Source: Bradyrhizobium erythrophlei (GTDB lineage: Bacteria; Pseudomonadota; Alphaproteobacteria; Rhizobiales; Xanthobacteraceae). From it: DNA of 64,000 bases. This document shows, in pieces, positions 39,130 to 47,779 of the stretch (position 1 is its first letter; each line of letters begins with the position of its first letter). The stretch spans positions 1,860,001 to 1,924,000 of the forward strand of contig NZ_LT670818.1 in the NCBI RefSeq assembly GCF_900129505.1, given 5' to 3'. The notes beneath the pieces were generated by a model, which was not told where the DNA came from, ran no database searches, and saw only the letters and a list, made by a program, of their open reading frames with translations. Position numbers and translations under genes: made by a program.

Positions 39130-40626
39130 CTAGACCCCCGCCATCATCACGTATTTGATCTCGACATATTCTTCCATGCCGTGGTGCGAGCCTTCGCGGC
39201 CCAAACCGCTTTCCTTGACGCCGCCGAAGGGGGCGACTTCGGTGGTGATCAGACCGGTGTTGACGCCGACCATGCCGGACTCGAGGGCTTCGGCGACCCG
39301 CCAGACCCGGCCGAGATCGCGGGCGTAGAAATAGGAGGCGAGCCCGAACGGCGAGTTGTTGCAGAGCGCAATCACCTCGGCCTCGTCCTTGAAGCGGAAT
39401 ACCGGCGCCAGCGGCCCGAAGGTTTCCTCCTGCGACACCAGTGAATCGGAGGCGACGTTCGAAAGCACCGTCGGCTCGAAGAAGGTGCCGCCGAGCGAAT
39501 GGCGCTTGCCGCCGGTGACGACCTTGGCGCCGCGCTTGACCGCGTCCGCGATGTGCCGTTCGACCTTGTCGACCGCTTCCATGTTGATCAGCGGTCCCTG
39601 CGTCACGCCTTGCTCGGTGCCGTCACCGACCTTCATGGCCGTGACTTTTTTGGTCAGCTTCTCGACGAACTGGTCGTAGATCTTGTCCTGGGCGTAGATC
39701 CGGTTGGCGCAGACGCAGGTCTGGCCCATGTTGCGATATTTCGAGACCATCGCGCCTTCGACCGCGGCGTCGATGTCGGCGTCGTCGAACACCACGAACG
39801 GCGCATTGCCGCCGAGTTCGAGCCCGAGCCTCTTCACCCCGACCGAGGCCTGCCGGTAGAGGATCTTGCCCACTTCGGTTGATCCGGTGAATCCGACGAA
39901 GCGGACAGCGGGGTGTTCGCACAGAACCTTGCCGATCGGCGGCGCGTCGCCGGTGATGACGTTGAACACGCCCTTGGGCAGGCCGGCCTTCTCGGCCAGG
40001 GCTGCGAGCGCGAGCGCGCTCAGCGGCGTTTCGTTGGCGGGCTTGAGGACCACGGTGCAGCCCGCGGCCAGCGCCGGCGACACTTTGCGGGTGATCATCG
40101 AGTTCGGAAAATTCCACGGAGTGATCGCGCCGCAGACGCCGATCGGCTGCTTGATCGCCAAGAGCCGCGCATCCGCGCGCTGCGTCGGAATGGTTTCGCC
40201 ATAGACGCGGCGGGCCTCTTCGGCGAAGAATTCGACATAGGCGCCGCCTATATCGACTTCGCCGAGCGCCTCGGCGAGCGGCTTGCCCTGTTCGGAGGTC
40301 AGGATCAGCGCCAGATCCTCGCGATTGGCGACGATCAGTTCGAACCATTTGCGCAAGATATTGGAGCGTTGCTTGGCGGTGAATTTCGCCCAGGCCGGAA
40401 ACGCGCGCTCGGCGGCTTCGACCGCGTGCGTGGCATCCGCGGCGCTCATCTGCGGCACTTTCGCGATCGCGGCGCCGCTGGCGGGATTGTTGACCGGATG
40501 CGCCGGCGTGCCGACCCAGGCGCCGTCGATATAGCAGTGCTCGCGCAGCAGCGAGGGATCCTTCAGACGGTCGCGCAGCGAGGACGCGGACGAGTGCGAG
40601 GCGCGTGCGGCAGCGGTCGGGGTCAT
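39130..40626 (-). CDS. gabD: NAD(P)-dependent succinate-semialdehyde dehydrogenase
   Basis: 498 residues. An aldehyde dehydrogenase with GITPWNFP-type block (GAITPWNFPNSM), the Glu motif LELGGNAPFVVFDDAD and the catalytic Cys in GQTCVCANR, the form usual in GabD. The specific substrate (succinate semialdehyde from GABA or related) is from overall resemblance; glutarate semialdehyde is an alternative. The 25-residue N-terminal extension is rich in Ala and Ser. AAGGAGT precedes the ATG. It converges with the MetX-like gene; the 37-bp gap holds a small imperfect hairpin. Confidence 0.88.
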   Translation of the reverse strand: MTPTAAARASHSSASSLRDRLKDPSLLREHCYIDGAWVGTPAHPVNNPASGAAIAKVPQMSAADATHAVEAAERAFPAWAKFTAKQRSNILRKWFELIVANREDLALILTSEQGKPLAEALGEVDIGGAYVEFFAEEARRVYGETIPTQRADARLLAIKQPIGVCGAITPWNFPNSMITRKVSPALAAGCTVVLKPANETPLSALALAALAEKAGLPKGVFNVITGDAPPIGKVLCEHPAVRFVGFTGSTEVGKILYRQASVGVKRLGLELGGNAPFVVFDDADIDAAVEGAMVSKYRNMGQTCVCANRIYAQDKIYDQFVEKLTKKVTAMKVGDGTEQGVTQGPLINMEAVDKVERHIADAVKRGAKVVTGGKRHSLGGTFFEPTVLSNVASDSLVSQEETFGPLAPVFRFKDEAEVIALCNNSPFGLASYFYARDLGRVWRVAEALESGMVGVNTGLITTEVAPFGGVKESGLGREGSHHGMEEYVEIKYVMMAGV

Positions 40627-40762
40627 GGCGTTACTCCTTGGATTTTTTGGCTATTGAATCCAAGTATAGGCCGAAACCGGTCGCAATGCACCGGCCACAA
40701 AAGCGCGGCTGCTTCAAGCAATTTTGGGGGCTGCAAACTCGAACCGTTGAACGCCGGCCGGT

Positions 40763-41083
40763 TCAGGCCGCGCCGCTTATGTAGGTTTCGCGGCGGCCGA
40801 TCATGCGCTCCGCCGCGGCCTTGGCATCCGCCTTGGTGGTGGTCGCGCAGGTACGATATTCGAGATCCGGCACATCAGCCGCTTCGCGCCGTCCGAACCA
40901 CGATTTGGAGCTGACTGACAGCAACGCCAGCGCCTGGGCGACGTTATCGACGGCATCGAACGAGTGCAGCGCACCCGTTCCCGCGTAACGAACTTCATAG
41001 ATGCCGGGGCTGATCGGCGCTTCAATATTTTCGCTGCGGCCCGCCCGCGGATACCGCTTCCATTCGCTCCAAGTCGAGATCAT
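40763..41083 (-). CDS. Conserved hypothetical protein, 106 residues
   Basis: Soluble small protein. EAPISPGIYEVRYAGTGALHSFDAVDNVAQALALL looks like a compact beta-alpha unit that superficially resembles the start of a GIY-YIG domain, but the catalytic pattern is not there. A strong GAGGGGAAGG ribosome site supports translation. No partner gene or function can be named. Confidence 0.65.
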   Translation of the reverse strand: MISTWSEWKRYPRAGRSENIEAPISPGIYEVRYAGTGALHSFDAVDNVAQALALLSVSSKSWFGRREAADVPDLEYRTCATTTKADAKAAAERMIGRRETYISGAA

Positions 41084-41406
41084 CGCCTTCCCCTCGCGGC
41101 ATCATTGGCCGCAAATCATTTCGTCAAATTATTCAATCGGATGCACTGTTTATGCCGTGATCTGAACGCCTTACCAATAAATGGGTTCCGGATGGAGATT
41201 TGCAAGATATCGCCGAAGGACCCGCAGGTCATCGGCTAACCCGGCCCATCCACCGCAATTGTGGCGGGTGTTGCCATTCAGACTCTCCATCGGAGCGGCG
41301 ATCACGAGATCGCGACCTCGGCATCACGTCGGATCACGGATGCTTGCGGGAAATTCCGGCTCGGGGGAAGATCGGCGACTTCAAAAAACATACGGGAGGA
41401 GACCCC
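41084..41406. other. Intergenic region (323 bp) before the serine hydrolase
   Basis: It lies between divergent genes at 41083 (minus) and 41407 (plus). No repeats shared with other gaps and no clear promoter hexamers are visible; the AT-rich part at 41105-41140 is the likeliest promoter zone. Several open frames run through it into the hydrolase without similarity. Confidence 0.45.
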
Positions 41407-42597
41407 ATGCAAAGCAACGCTCAGATCGATCAGCTGCTGCGGCAGAAAAGCGACGCCAAGGAAATTCCCGGCGTCGTCGCCATCGCCGCCAACAGCCAGG
41501 AGGTGATCTACCAGGGTGCGTTCGGCAAACGCGACCTGTCGAAAGACGACGCCATGACGCCGGACAGCGTGTTCTGGATCGCCTCGATGACCAAGGCGAT
41601 CACGGCCGCCGCCGCCATGCAGCTGGTCGAGCAGGGCAAGCTCTCGCTCGACGCGCCGATCGGCAACGTGCTGCCCGATCTCGCCTCACCGCAGGTGCTC
41701 GAAGGCTTCGATGCCAATGGCGAACCGAAACTGCGGGCGGCGAGGAACCCGATCACGCTGCGCCATCTCATGACCCATACCGCCGGCTTCTGCTACGATT
41801 TGTGGAACGGCGACATGGTGAGGTATCTGGAGAAGACCGGGCTTCCCGGCATCACCAGTTGCAAGAACGACGCGCTGAAGACCCCACTCACCACCGACCC
41901 CGGCACGCGCTGGGAATACGGCATCAACATCGATTTCGTCGGCAAGGCGGTCGAGGCTGTGAGCGGCAAGAAGCTCGACGCTTATCTGCGCGACCAGATC
42001 TTCAACCCGCTCGGCATGACCGACACCGCCTTCAAGATCGGCGAATCGCAACGCCAGCGCCTCGTCGCCATGCATCAACGCGGCGAGGACGGATCGCTGG
42101 CGCCGATGCCGTTCGAACTCGAGCAGGATCCGGAATTCCACATGGGCGGCGGCGGCCTCTACGGCACTGCGGGGGATTACATCAAGTTCACGCAGATGAT
42201 CCTCAACAAGGGAAAAGGCAACGGCAATCAGGTGCTCAGGCCCGAGACGGTCGCGATGATGGGCCAAAACCACATCGGCGAACTCACCATGACCAGAATG
42301 ACCTCGGCGATCGCGTGGGCCACCAACGATGTCGATCTCTACCCGGACATCGTCAAGAAATGGGGGCTCTCTTTCGTGATCACGACCGCCCAGACGCCGG
42401 AAGGCCGGAGCGCCGGCAGCCTCGCCTGGGCGGGGCTTGCCAACACCTATTTCTGGATCGATCCCGCGCGCGACGTCACCGGCGTGATCCTGATGCAGGT
42501 GCTGCCATTCGTGGACGGCAAATGCCTGGAAGCCTTTGCGGGCTTCGAATCCGGCGTCTATGCCGGGCTCGACGCGACCGGCCAAAAGGCCGCCTGA
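41407..42597 (+). CDS. Serine hydrolase of the beta-lactamase/EstB family, cytoplasmic
   Basis: 396 residues without a signal peptide. The catalytic SxxK is in WIASMTKAITAAAAM near residue 60; LRHLMTHTAGFCYD is the second typical block; the YxN-like motif is in WEYGINIDFVG. Family members are esterases, transesterases or lactone hydrolases. An excellent GGGAGGAG site at six bases fixes the start. A palindromic repeat follows the stop. Confidence 0.88.
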   Translation: MQSNAQIDQLLRQKSDAKEIPGVVAIAANSQEVIYQGAFGKRDLSKDDAMTPDSVFWIASMTKAITAAAAMQLVEQGKLSLDAPIGNVLPDLASPQVLEGFDANGEPKLRAARNPITLRHLMTHTAGFCYDLWNGDMVRYLEKTGLPGITSCKNDALKTPLTTDPGTRWEYGINIDFVGKAVEAVSGKKLDAYLRDQIFNPLGMTDTAFKIGESQRQRLVAMHQRGEDGSLAPMPFELEQDPEFHMGGGGLYGTAGDYIKFTQMILNKGKGNGNQVLRPETVAMMGQNHIGELTMTRMTSAIAWATNDVDLYPDIVKKWGLSFVITTAQTPEGRSAGSLAWAGLANTYFWIDPARDVTGVILMQVLPFVDGKCLEAFAGFESGVYAGLDATGQKAA

Positions 42598-42599
42598 TT

Positions 42600-42752
42600 T
42601 CCTTTCCCTCTCCCCGCTCTTCGCGGGGAGAGGGTTAGGGTGAGGGGCTGTTTCAGCAAATTCTGAACACCACGTATGCTGAGACTCCCCCTCACCCGGT
42701 TCTCGCTAACGCGAGAATCCGACCTCTCCCCGCAAGCGGGGCGAGGTGAGTA
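42600..42752. repeat. CTCTCCCC-type repeat, left copy flanking the acyl-CoA ligase
   Basis: About 150 bp starting CCCTCTCCCCGCTCTTCGCG and ending GCAAGCGGGGCGAGGTG. It is the reverse complement of 44546-44698 along most of its length: GGGTGAGGGGCTGT, TCAGCAAATTCT, CCCCCTCACCCG and GACCTCTCCCCGCAAGCGGG are shared. The outer ends are themselves complementary, so each copy can fold. Confidence 0.85.
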
Positions 42753-42840
42753 GCAATCGCGCCGGGAAAGTGCTCTCGACGGATTTTGCGCATAATTTCG
42801 TTTTTCCCACCCGCGCCCCTCGACGCATGGAGAAGCCGGC

Positions 42841-44535
42841 TTGACCGAAATCGCGGATAGTTACGTTTGCGGCACAGCCGATGCGCCGCTGCTCGGCGAC
42901 ACCATCGGGCGCAGCCTCGATCTGGCGGTCCAGCGCTGGGGCAATCGCGAAGCGCTGGTCTCAACGAGCCACGGCGTCCGCTGGACCTGGCAGGAATTTT
43001 CCGGGCGCGTTGAGGCGCTGGCCGCCGGCTTGCTCGCGCTCGGGCTCGTACCAGGCGATCGAATCGGCGTGTGGTCGCTGAACCGGCCCGAATGGACGCT
43101 GACGCAATTTGCCGCCGCCAAGGCGGGGCTCATTCTCGTCACCATCAATCCCGCCTATCGCCTCAGCGAACTCGAATTCGCACTGGCAAAGGTCGGCTGC
43201 GCCGCGATCGTCACGGCGACCGCGTTCAAGACCTCCAACTACATGGAGATGCTGAACACGCTGCTGCCCGAGCTGGCGAGCTCGCAACCTGGCGAGCTGC
43301 ACGCCGCGCGGTTGCCCCAGTTGCGCGCCGTCATCCAGATCGGCGGGCCGGCTTTTCCGGGCGCCATTGCCTTCGAAGCCGTGACGCGCATGGGCGGTTC
43401 GGGCCATCGCTACACGCTTTCGATCGTGGCAAAAACGCTGCAGTTCGACGATCCCGTCAACATCCAGTTCACCAGCGGCACCACCGGTTCACCCAAGGGC
43501 GTCACGCTGACGCATCACAACATCCTCAACAACGGCTATTTCGTCGGCCGCGCGATGCGGCTGACCGAGAACGACCGCATCTGCATTCCGGTCCCGCTCT
43601 ATCACTGTTTTGGCATGGTGATGGGCAATCTCGCCGCCGTCACCTCGGGCGCGACCATGGTCTATCCCGGCGAAGGCTTTGATCCCCTGGTGACGCTGCA
43701 AACGATCGAGCGGGAGAAATGCACCACGCTGTACGGCGTGCCGACCATGTTCATCGCCGAACTCGATCATCCCGAATTTGCAAAGTTCGACCTGTCGTCG
43801 CTGCGCACCGGCATCATGGCCGGCGCGCCCTGCCCGATCGAAGTGATGCGGCGGGTCAACGAGCAGATGAACATGCGCGAGGTCACCATTGCCTACGGCA
43901 TGACCGAGACCAGCCCGGTCAGTTTCCAGAGCGCCACCGACGATCCCCTGGAGCGCCGGGTATCCACCGTCGGGCGCATCCATCCGCATGTCGAGGTCAA
44001 GGTGGTCGATCTCGAGGGCCGCGTGGTGCCGCGCGGCGAACGCGGCGAACTCTGCACCCGCGGCTACAGCGTCATGCTCGGCTATTGGGACGAGCCGGAG
44101 AAAACCGCCGATGTGCTCGATGCCAATGGCTGGATGCACACCGGCGATATCGCTGTCATCGACGCCGAGGGCTATTGCAACATCGTCGGCCGCATCAAGG
44201 ACATGGTGATCCGCGGCGGCGAGAACCTCTACCCGCGCGAGATCGAGGAATTCCTCTATCGTCATCCCAAGATCCAGGACGTGCAGATCTTCGGCGTCGC
44301 CGACGATCGCTACGGCGAGGAACTCTGCGCCTGGGTCCGGATTCGCGCCGGCGAGACGCTGACCGCCGAGGAGATCCGCGCCTTCTGCCAGGGCCAGATC
44401 GCCCACAACAAGATCCCGCGCTACATCGAATTCGTCGACGAATTTCCGATGACCGTCACCGGCAAGATCCAGAAATTCCTGATGCGCGAGGCGGTCGAAG
44501 AGAAGCTCGGATTGAAGGCCGCGAAGACGGCGTGA
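42841..44535 (+). CDS. AMP-forming acyl-CoA synthetase (fatty-acyl-CoA ligase type)
   Basis: 564 residues. Activates a carboxylic acid with ATP and joins it to CoA. Motifs: P-loop-like [16 protein letters not shown] near 210-225, [13 protein letters not shown] near 353-365, [12 protein letters not shown] near 431-442, and [19 protein letters not shown] near 453-471. The catalytic Lys is in GKIQKF near the C-terminus. TTG start with a GGAGA site nine bases upstream; no better ATG. Substrate chain length cannot be told. It is bracketed by inverted copies of a 150-bp repeat. Confidence 0.9.
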   Translation: MTEIADSYVCGTADAPLLGDTIGRSLDLAVQRWGNREALVSTSHGVRWTWQEFSGRVEALAAGLLALGLVPGDRIGVWSLNRPEWTLTQFAAAKAGLILVTINPAYRLSELEFALAKVGCAAIVTATAFKTSNYMEMLNTLLPELASSQPGELHAARLPQLRAVIQIGGPAFPGAIAFEAVTRMGGSGHRYTLSIVAKTLQFDDPVNIQFTSGTTGSPKGVTLTHHNILNNGYFVGRAMRLTENDRICIPVPLYHCFGMVMGNLAAVTSGATMVYPGEGFDPLVTLQTIEREKCTTLYGVPTMFIAELDHPEFAKFDLSSLRTGIMAGAPCPIEVMRRVNEQMNMREVTIAYGMTETSPVSFQSATDDPLERRVSTVGRIHPHVEVKVVDLEGRVVPRGERGELCTRGYSVMLGYWDEPEKTADVLDANGWMHTGDIAVIDAEGYCNIVGRIKDMVIRGGENLYPREIEEFLYRHPKIQDVQIFGVADDRYGEELCAWVRIRAGETLTAEEIRAFCQGQIAHNKIPRYIEFVDEFPMTVTGKIQKFLMREAVEEKLGLKAAKTA

Positions 44536-44545
44536 AGGCTCGGTC

Positions 44546-44698
44546 ACCTCGCCCCGCTTGCGGGGAGAGGTCGCCCGGCGAAGCGCAGCGAAGCCGGGCG
44601 GGTGAGGGGGAGCCTCAGCGTACGTTATGCCTGAGAATTTGCTGAGACAGCCCCTCACCCCAACCCTCTCCCCGCAAGCGCGGGGCGAGGGAGAAGAA
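44546..44698. repeat. CTCTCCCC-type repeat, right copy flanking the acyl-CoA ligase
   Basis: Inverted relative to 42600-42752. It contains an extra hairpin, GCCCGGCGAAGCGCAGCGAAGCCGGGC broken by a short loop (44571-44600), where the left copy has GGTTCTCGCTAACGCGAGAATCC. Replacement of one hairpin by another at the same point is typical of dispersed palindromes. Confidence 0.85.
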
Positions 44699-44744
44699 GG
44701 CCCAACTTCGCCTTCCCGCGGCGCGATCCACACCGATTAACCAC

Positions 44745-44866
44745 CGTCATTGCGAGCCAACGGGTCGGCGCGAAGCGCCGCCCGATGACAGGCTCCGCGA
44801 AGCAATCCACCGCGCCACACAAAGAAAGAATGGATTGCTTCGTCGCAAGTGCTCCTCGCAATGACG
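44745..44866. repeat. CGTCATTGCGAG inverted-repeat element, copy 2 with nested module
   Basis: Same outer arms (CGTCATTGCGAG / CTCGCAATGACG) and inner arms (GAAGCAATCCA / TGGATTGCTTCG) as copy 1. The left arm is interrupted by a 40-bp module (44757-44796, ends GATGACAGGCTC) that occurs inverted after gyrB (19969-20008) with a single difference. Confidence 0.8.
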
Positions 44867-44942
44867 CTGATAGACAGGAGTCCGCATTCTCGCGGCGCGA
44901 TTCGCCCGAGTTTTGCCCACACGTTTCACGCCCCGAAAATCG

Positions 44943-45423
44943 GAGGGCGCAGGGAATGCCGGATGCGCGCTGCACCCGCGGTCCCGTGTGCAAAAAAAGT
45001 AAGAGGACGCACACGAGCATACAGGTTCAGCGGAGGCACTCCGACATTCCCTGCGCAATGGTTTTACGGCTTACTTCGAGCTCTCCCCGGCGATCAGGAT
45101 TTGTTTGTCACCGTCGCCCCGCGGATGATGGCTGAGCCGCCCGGTTGGGCCAGCTTCGCCTCCGCGGGACTTGACGCCAACCTTGAGGCGTCAGGACCAC
45201 ACGACTTCACCGTACGCAGCCACCCGTCTTCGCCAACAAGGCTCCGCCGGGCTAAGGCGCCGTTCGTCAGCGCGCCGTCTGATCGCTCACGGAGTTGATC
45301 CCGCCCTGCCATCATGTTTCACGCCTGACGCTGCCGCGTCCACCGCATCCCGCCCCGCGTCTCTGACGATCCGGATACGCCCCTCGGTGGGACAGGATGG
45401 CCGAGGATATGCAGGTGATTTGG
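44943..45423. repeat. Long dispersed repeat, copy 2
   Basis: Related to 20213-20575 but longer by about 110 bp in its right half. GCGCAGGGAATGCCGGA (from 44949) is nearly complementary to TCCGACATTCCCTGCGC (to about 45056); GTGTGC and GCACAC inside make a second stem. The region contains ribosome-site-free open frames that I take as artefacts. Confidence 0.85.
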
Positions 45424-45520
45424 GGGTGGGGTCAAGGAAAATTTCTGATTTTCAGAAATCTCTCCGGCGGCGCCCACGGCCCCTCCACCGCCTCTCCGTC
45501 CCCCTCCACCGCCGCATCCA

Positions 45521-45649
45521 TCACGCCATCCAATCCGCCACCAATAGCCCCGGCACGCGCGCGAATTCGCGAACGTTCGCGGTCACCAGGGTGGCGCCGC
45601 GGCGGCGGTTGATGATTTAGATCGCGATATTGGTGTCGAGGCAGATCAT
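45521..45649 (-). pseudogene. VapC toxin remnant (PIN domain)
   Basis: The frame starts with an ATG overlapping the vapB stop (ATGA) and reads [19 protein letters not shown], then RGATLVTANVREFARVPGLLVADWMA-stop. [11 protein letters not shown] is the usual VapC opening with the first catalytic Asp, and TLVTANVREFARVPGL is the usual C-terminal block with the last Asp/Asn region. Between them about 80-90 residues are missing, and a TAA replaces the Tyr codon at position 11. The toxin is dead by both deletion and nonsense. Confidence 0.88.
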
Positions 45650-45906
45650 TCGTCGAAGAATACACGCGGATCGGGTTCGGCCGGCGGATCGTCCGGGATA
45701 CCGTCGGGAAGAAAATCCCGCGCACCGAGTTCATCAAGACGCGCGAACCACGCCTCCACATCGATAGGCTGGTTTTTCATCGGCTCCAGGATCACCTTGT
45801 TGCCGACCTTGCTGACCCGGACCTCGGTGCCCTCGAAGCGAAATTCCTTGGGCAGGCGCACGGCTTGGCTACGGCCGTGCATGAACAATTTGGCGGTTGC
45901 TCTCAC
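45646..45906 (-). CDS. vapB: VapB-type antitoxin (AbrB/MazE-like DNA-binding)
   Basis: 86 residues. N-terminal AbrB-type fold: [39 protein letters not shown]. The C-terminal part ([24 protein letters not shown]...) is the toxin-binding tail. GTG start with a perfect AGGAGG site at six bases. It should form an autorepressing pair with VapC, but the toxin gene is a remnant, leaving an orphan antitoxin. The frame itself is intact. Confidence 0.92.
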   Translation of the reverse strand: MRATAKLFMHGRSQAVRLPKEFRFEGTEVRVSKVGNKVILEPMKNQPIDVEAWFARLDELGARDFLPDGIPDDPPAEPDPRVFFDE

Positions 45907-46254
45907 GGTCCGCCTCCTATGGAAATTTGATAGATACCATTGATATATATATATATATATATATCACGCCACAAGCGTACCGGCCAATTCATCAAGCAGC
46001 CGCGTACCGAACAGCGCCCTCGTCCGCGCGATGCCGCCGCGTCCGGAAAACGCCAGCGCGGCTCAAGGTCTCAGCACTTGCGACCCGTGGCGGGGCCTGC
46101 GGAGGGCCATACGGGAGAAACTCGACTCTTAGCCATCGCGTTCTACCCCTCGAATTTGCGACCCGAAAGATCTAAGCCCGGCTACCCCTTCAGGGTTCGA
46201 CGACTCACCCGCATCCGCCTATCCTCTACCCTGTGAGCGGAGGGTGAGGGCGGT
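45907..46254. other. Intergenic region with (AT)11 tract (348 bp)
   Basis: Next to the vapB start is an (AT)11 run (45943-45964), a likely part of the vapB promoter/operator. The remaining 290 bp are GC-rich without recognisable repeat or gene. A GGAGGGTGAGGG ribosome site lies at its right end, before the gene at 46255. Confidence 0.5.
45943..45964. repeat. (AT)11 dinucleotide tract
   Basis: 22 bp of pure alternating AT, exceptional in this GC-rich window. It lies 37 bp upstream of the vapB start. Slippage here could alter promoter spacing. Confidence 0.9.
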
Positions 46255-47217
46255 ATGGCCGTTTTCGATCTTTATTCTAAGCGCAAGAAGCGTGAGCTGG
46301 GCCTCGGAACGGACGTGTTCTCATACGATGAGATACCGCAAGGTCTGCGCACGCAGATTGTTCACATTTGGACCGATGCGATAGGTCTGCCGTATGTAAA
46401 TCCGTCCGAAGACTGGTTTGCAGAAGATATTCAACGCAGGTATCAGCAAATTGTTCAAGTACTGCGCCGCGAATACGCCGTTTTCAAATTAGTCTCGCGT
46501 CGTATCGATCCAAATGATCCAGGCGTATCTCAAGGCGAGCTGGCCGAATGGTTCATCGGTGAGACCAATACGGACAAGCTGCTTGATGCAATTGAGCTGA
46601 GTTTCCGCGTTATTGAACGTTTGTGTGGAGTACATGGGTATGTTGGCCGAGGGTCTAGTGCTGGAGGCGTATCCCGGGCTGCCATCGACGAGCTTAACAT
46701 TCGCTTCAGAGAGCACGGTGTCGGCTACCAGTACAGTGATGGTCAGATCGTTCGCGTCGATTCGCAGCTAATTCACAAGGAAGTCGTGGTGCCTGCGTTG
46801 GCGGTGTTGCGAGGTGCCAAATACAACAATGCCCAGGCTGAGTTTCTGAGTGCCTATGAGCACTTCAGGCATGGCAAGAAGCAGGAAGCATTAGTGGACT
46901 GCTACAAGTGCTTCGAAAGCACCATGAAGATAATTTGCACCAAGCGTAAATGGCCGTTCGACCCGAAGGCCGCGGCGAAAGACCTCGTGAACGTGTGCCT
47001 GACGAATGGCCTTATACCCGCATACTGGCAGACTCACTTCAACGGGCTGCGCAGTGTGCTGGAGTCTGCAATATCGACGCCCCGCAATAAGCAGGCTGGA
47101 CATGGAGCAGGGGCAGGCCCCGCGCCTGATATACCGGACGATCTTGTTTCCTACGTTCTACACATGACTGCAGCGACGGTGCTGTTTCTTGCGGACGCCG
47201 AGGGGCGGCTTTCATGA
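46255..47217 (+). CDS. STM4504/CBY_0614-family protein with Abi-C/HEPN-like C-terminus
   Basis: 320 residues. Opening MAVFDLYSKRKKRELG...DVFSYDEIPQGLRTQIVHIW is that of the STM4504/CBY_0614 family. The C-terminal half (AEFLSAYEHFRHGKKQEALVDCYKCFESTMKIICTKRKWPF...) resembles the abortive-infection-protein C-terminal domain, a HEPN-like helical bundle; the classic RX4-6H ribonuclease motif is not evident. Composition is less GC-rich than the neighbours and it sits among repeats, vapB and a gene fragment, so it is likely acquired. A defence or stress role is possible, but no partner gene is adjacent. Confidence 0.7.
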   Translation: MAVFDLYSKRKKRELGLGTDVFSYDEIPQGLRTQIVHIWTDAIGLPYVNPSEDWFAEDIQRRYQQIVQVLRREYAVFKLVSRRIDPNDPGVSQGELAEWFIGETNTDKLLDAIELSFRVIERLCGVHGYVGRGSSAGGVSRAAIDELNIRFREHGVGYQYSDGQIVRVDSQLIHKEVVVPALAVLRGAKYNNAQAEFLSAYEHFRHGKKQEALVDCYKCFESTMKIICTKRKWPFDPKAAAKDLVNVCLTNGLIPAYWQTHFNGLRSVLESAISTPRNKQAGHGAGAGPAPDIPDDLVSYVLHMTAATVLFLADAEGRLS

Positions 47218-47447
47218 GGCTAAATCTGCGGTACAGCACTGGTAAAAATTCCAAGGGTCTGCCAAAAAGGCTTTATCTTTCAACGGCAACAGCGCCGGGC
47301 AGCGCAATCCTTTGCTGCGCGCCACAACTTTCATCACGCTCGCACGGCATGAGGAACGCGCTGTTGCGAAGGGATGGGAGATACGGCATCCGTCCGTCCC
47401 CAAAGTTCGAGACGGCCCTTCGGGCCTCCTCAGCATGACGACTCCAA

Positions 47448-47690
47448 CTACACCGGCAACCCGTTCTGCTGCGCCAGCTCCTTCAGCCACACCCGCGGCC
47501 GCGCGCGGATGTGCTGGATCACTTCGGCCGCGGCGAGCGCGCCGAGCCGGCCGGCGGCCTCATGGCCCGCGCCGCGCACCAGGCCGAACAGGAAGCCGGC
47601 GGCGAACAGATCGCCGGCGCCGGTCGTATCCACCATCTTCTCAATCGGAAACGGCAGCACCGCGGTGACGCCGTCGGTGGACGCCACCAC
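47448..47690 (-). pseudogene. Detached 3' end of an adenosine kinase (PfkB) gene
   Basis: Reads ...DGVTAVLPFPIEKMVDTTGAGDLFAAGFLFGL... and ends QQNGLPV-stop. This matches the last 80 residues of the intact kinase at 51786-52787, with roughly nine of ten bases identical by eye over about 240 bp. It contains the PfkB motif DTTGAGD but has no 5' part: at about 47691 it changes abruptly into the sequence next to the EmrB gene stop. It is in the same orientation as the intact copy, so the two are direct repeats around the efflux cassette. Confidence 0.92.
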
Positions 47691-47779
47691 GACGCGGATT
47701 TGCACGCTTTGCCTGCAACTGGAACCAATGGATATCCTTCTCACAGAATTTTTCTCAAGGAAGCGAAAGAGATCGATCC

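Larger units (their letters stand above)
44536..45520. repeat. Repeat-filled intergenic region after the acyl-CoA ligase
   Basis: No gene is supported in 985 bp. Order: the CTCTCCCC-type repeat (44546-44698), the CGTCATTGCGAG inverted-repeat element copy 2 (44745-44866), the long repeat copy 2 (44943-45423), a small palindrome ATTTCTG-atttt-CAGAAAT (45441-45459) and a pyrimidine-rich stretch to the vapC remnant. Confidence 0.85.

Noticed and set aside
44849..45298. 149-codon frame over long repeat copy 2
   Set aside because: Same reason: it is open by chance within a dispersed non-coding repeat.
45432..45761. 109-codon minus-strand frame covering the vapC/vapB junction
   Set aside because: Wrong frame relative to both VapB and the VapC remnant; no similarity.
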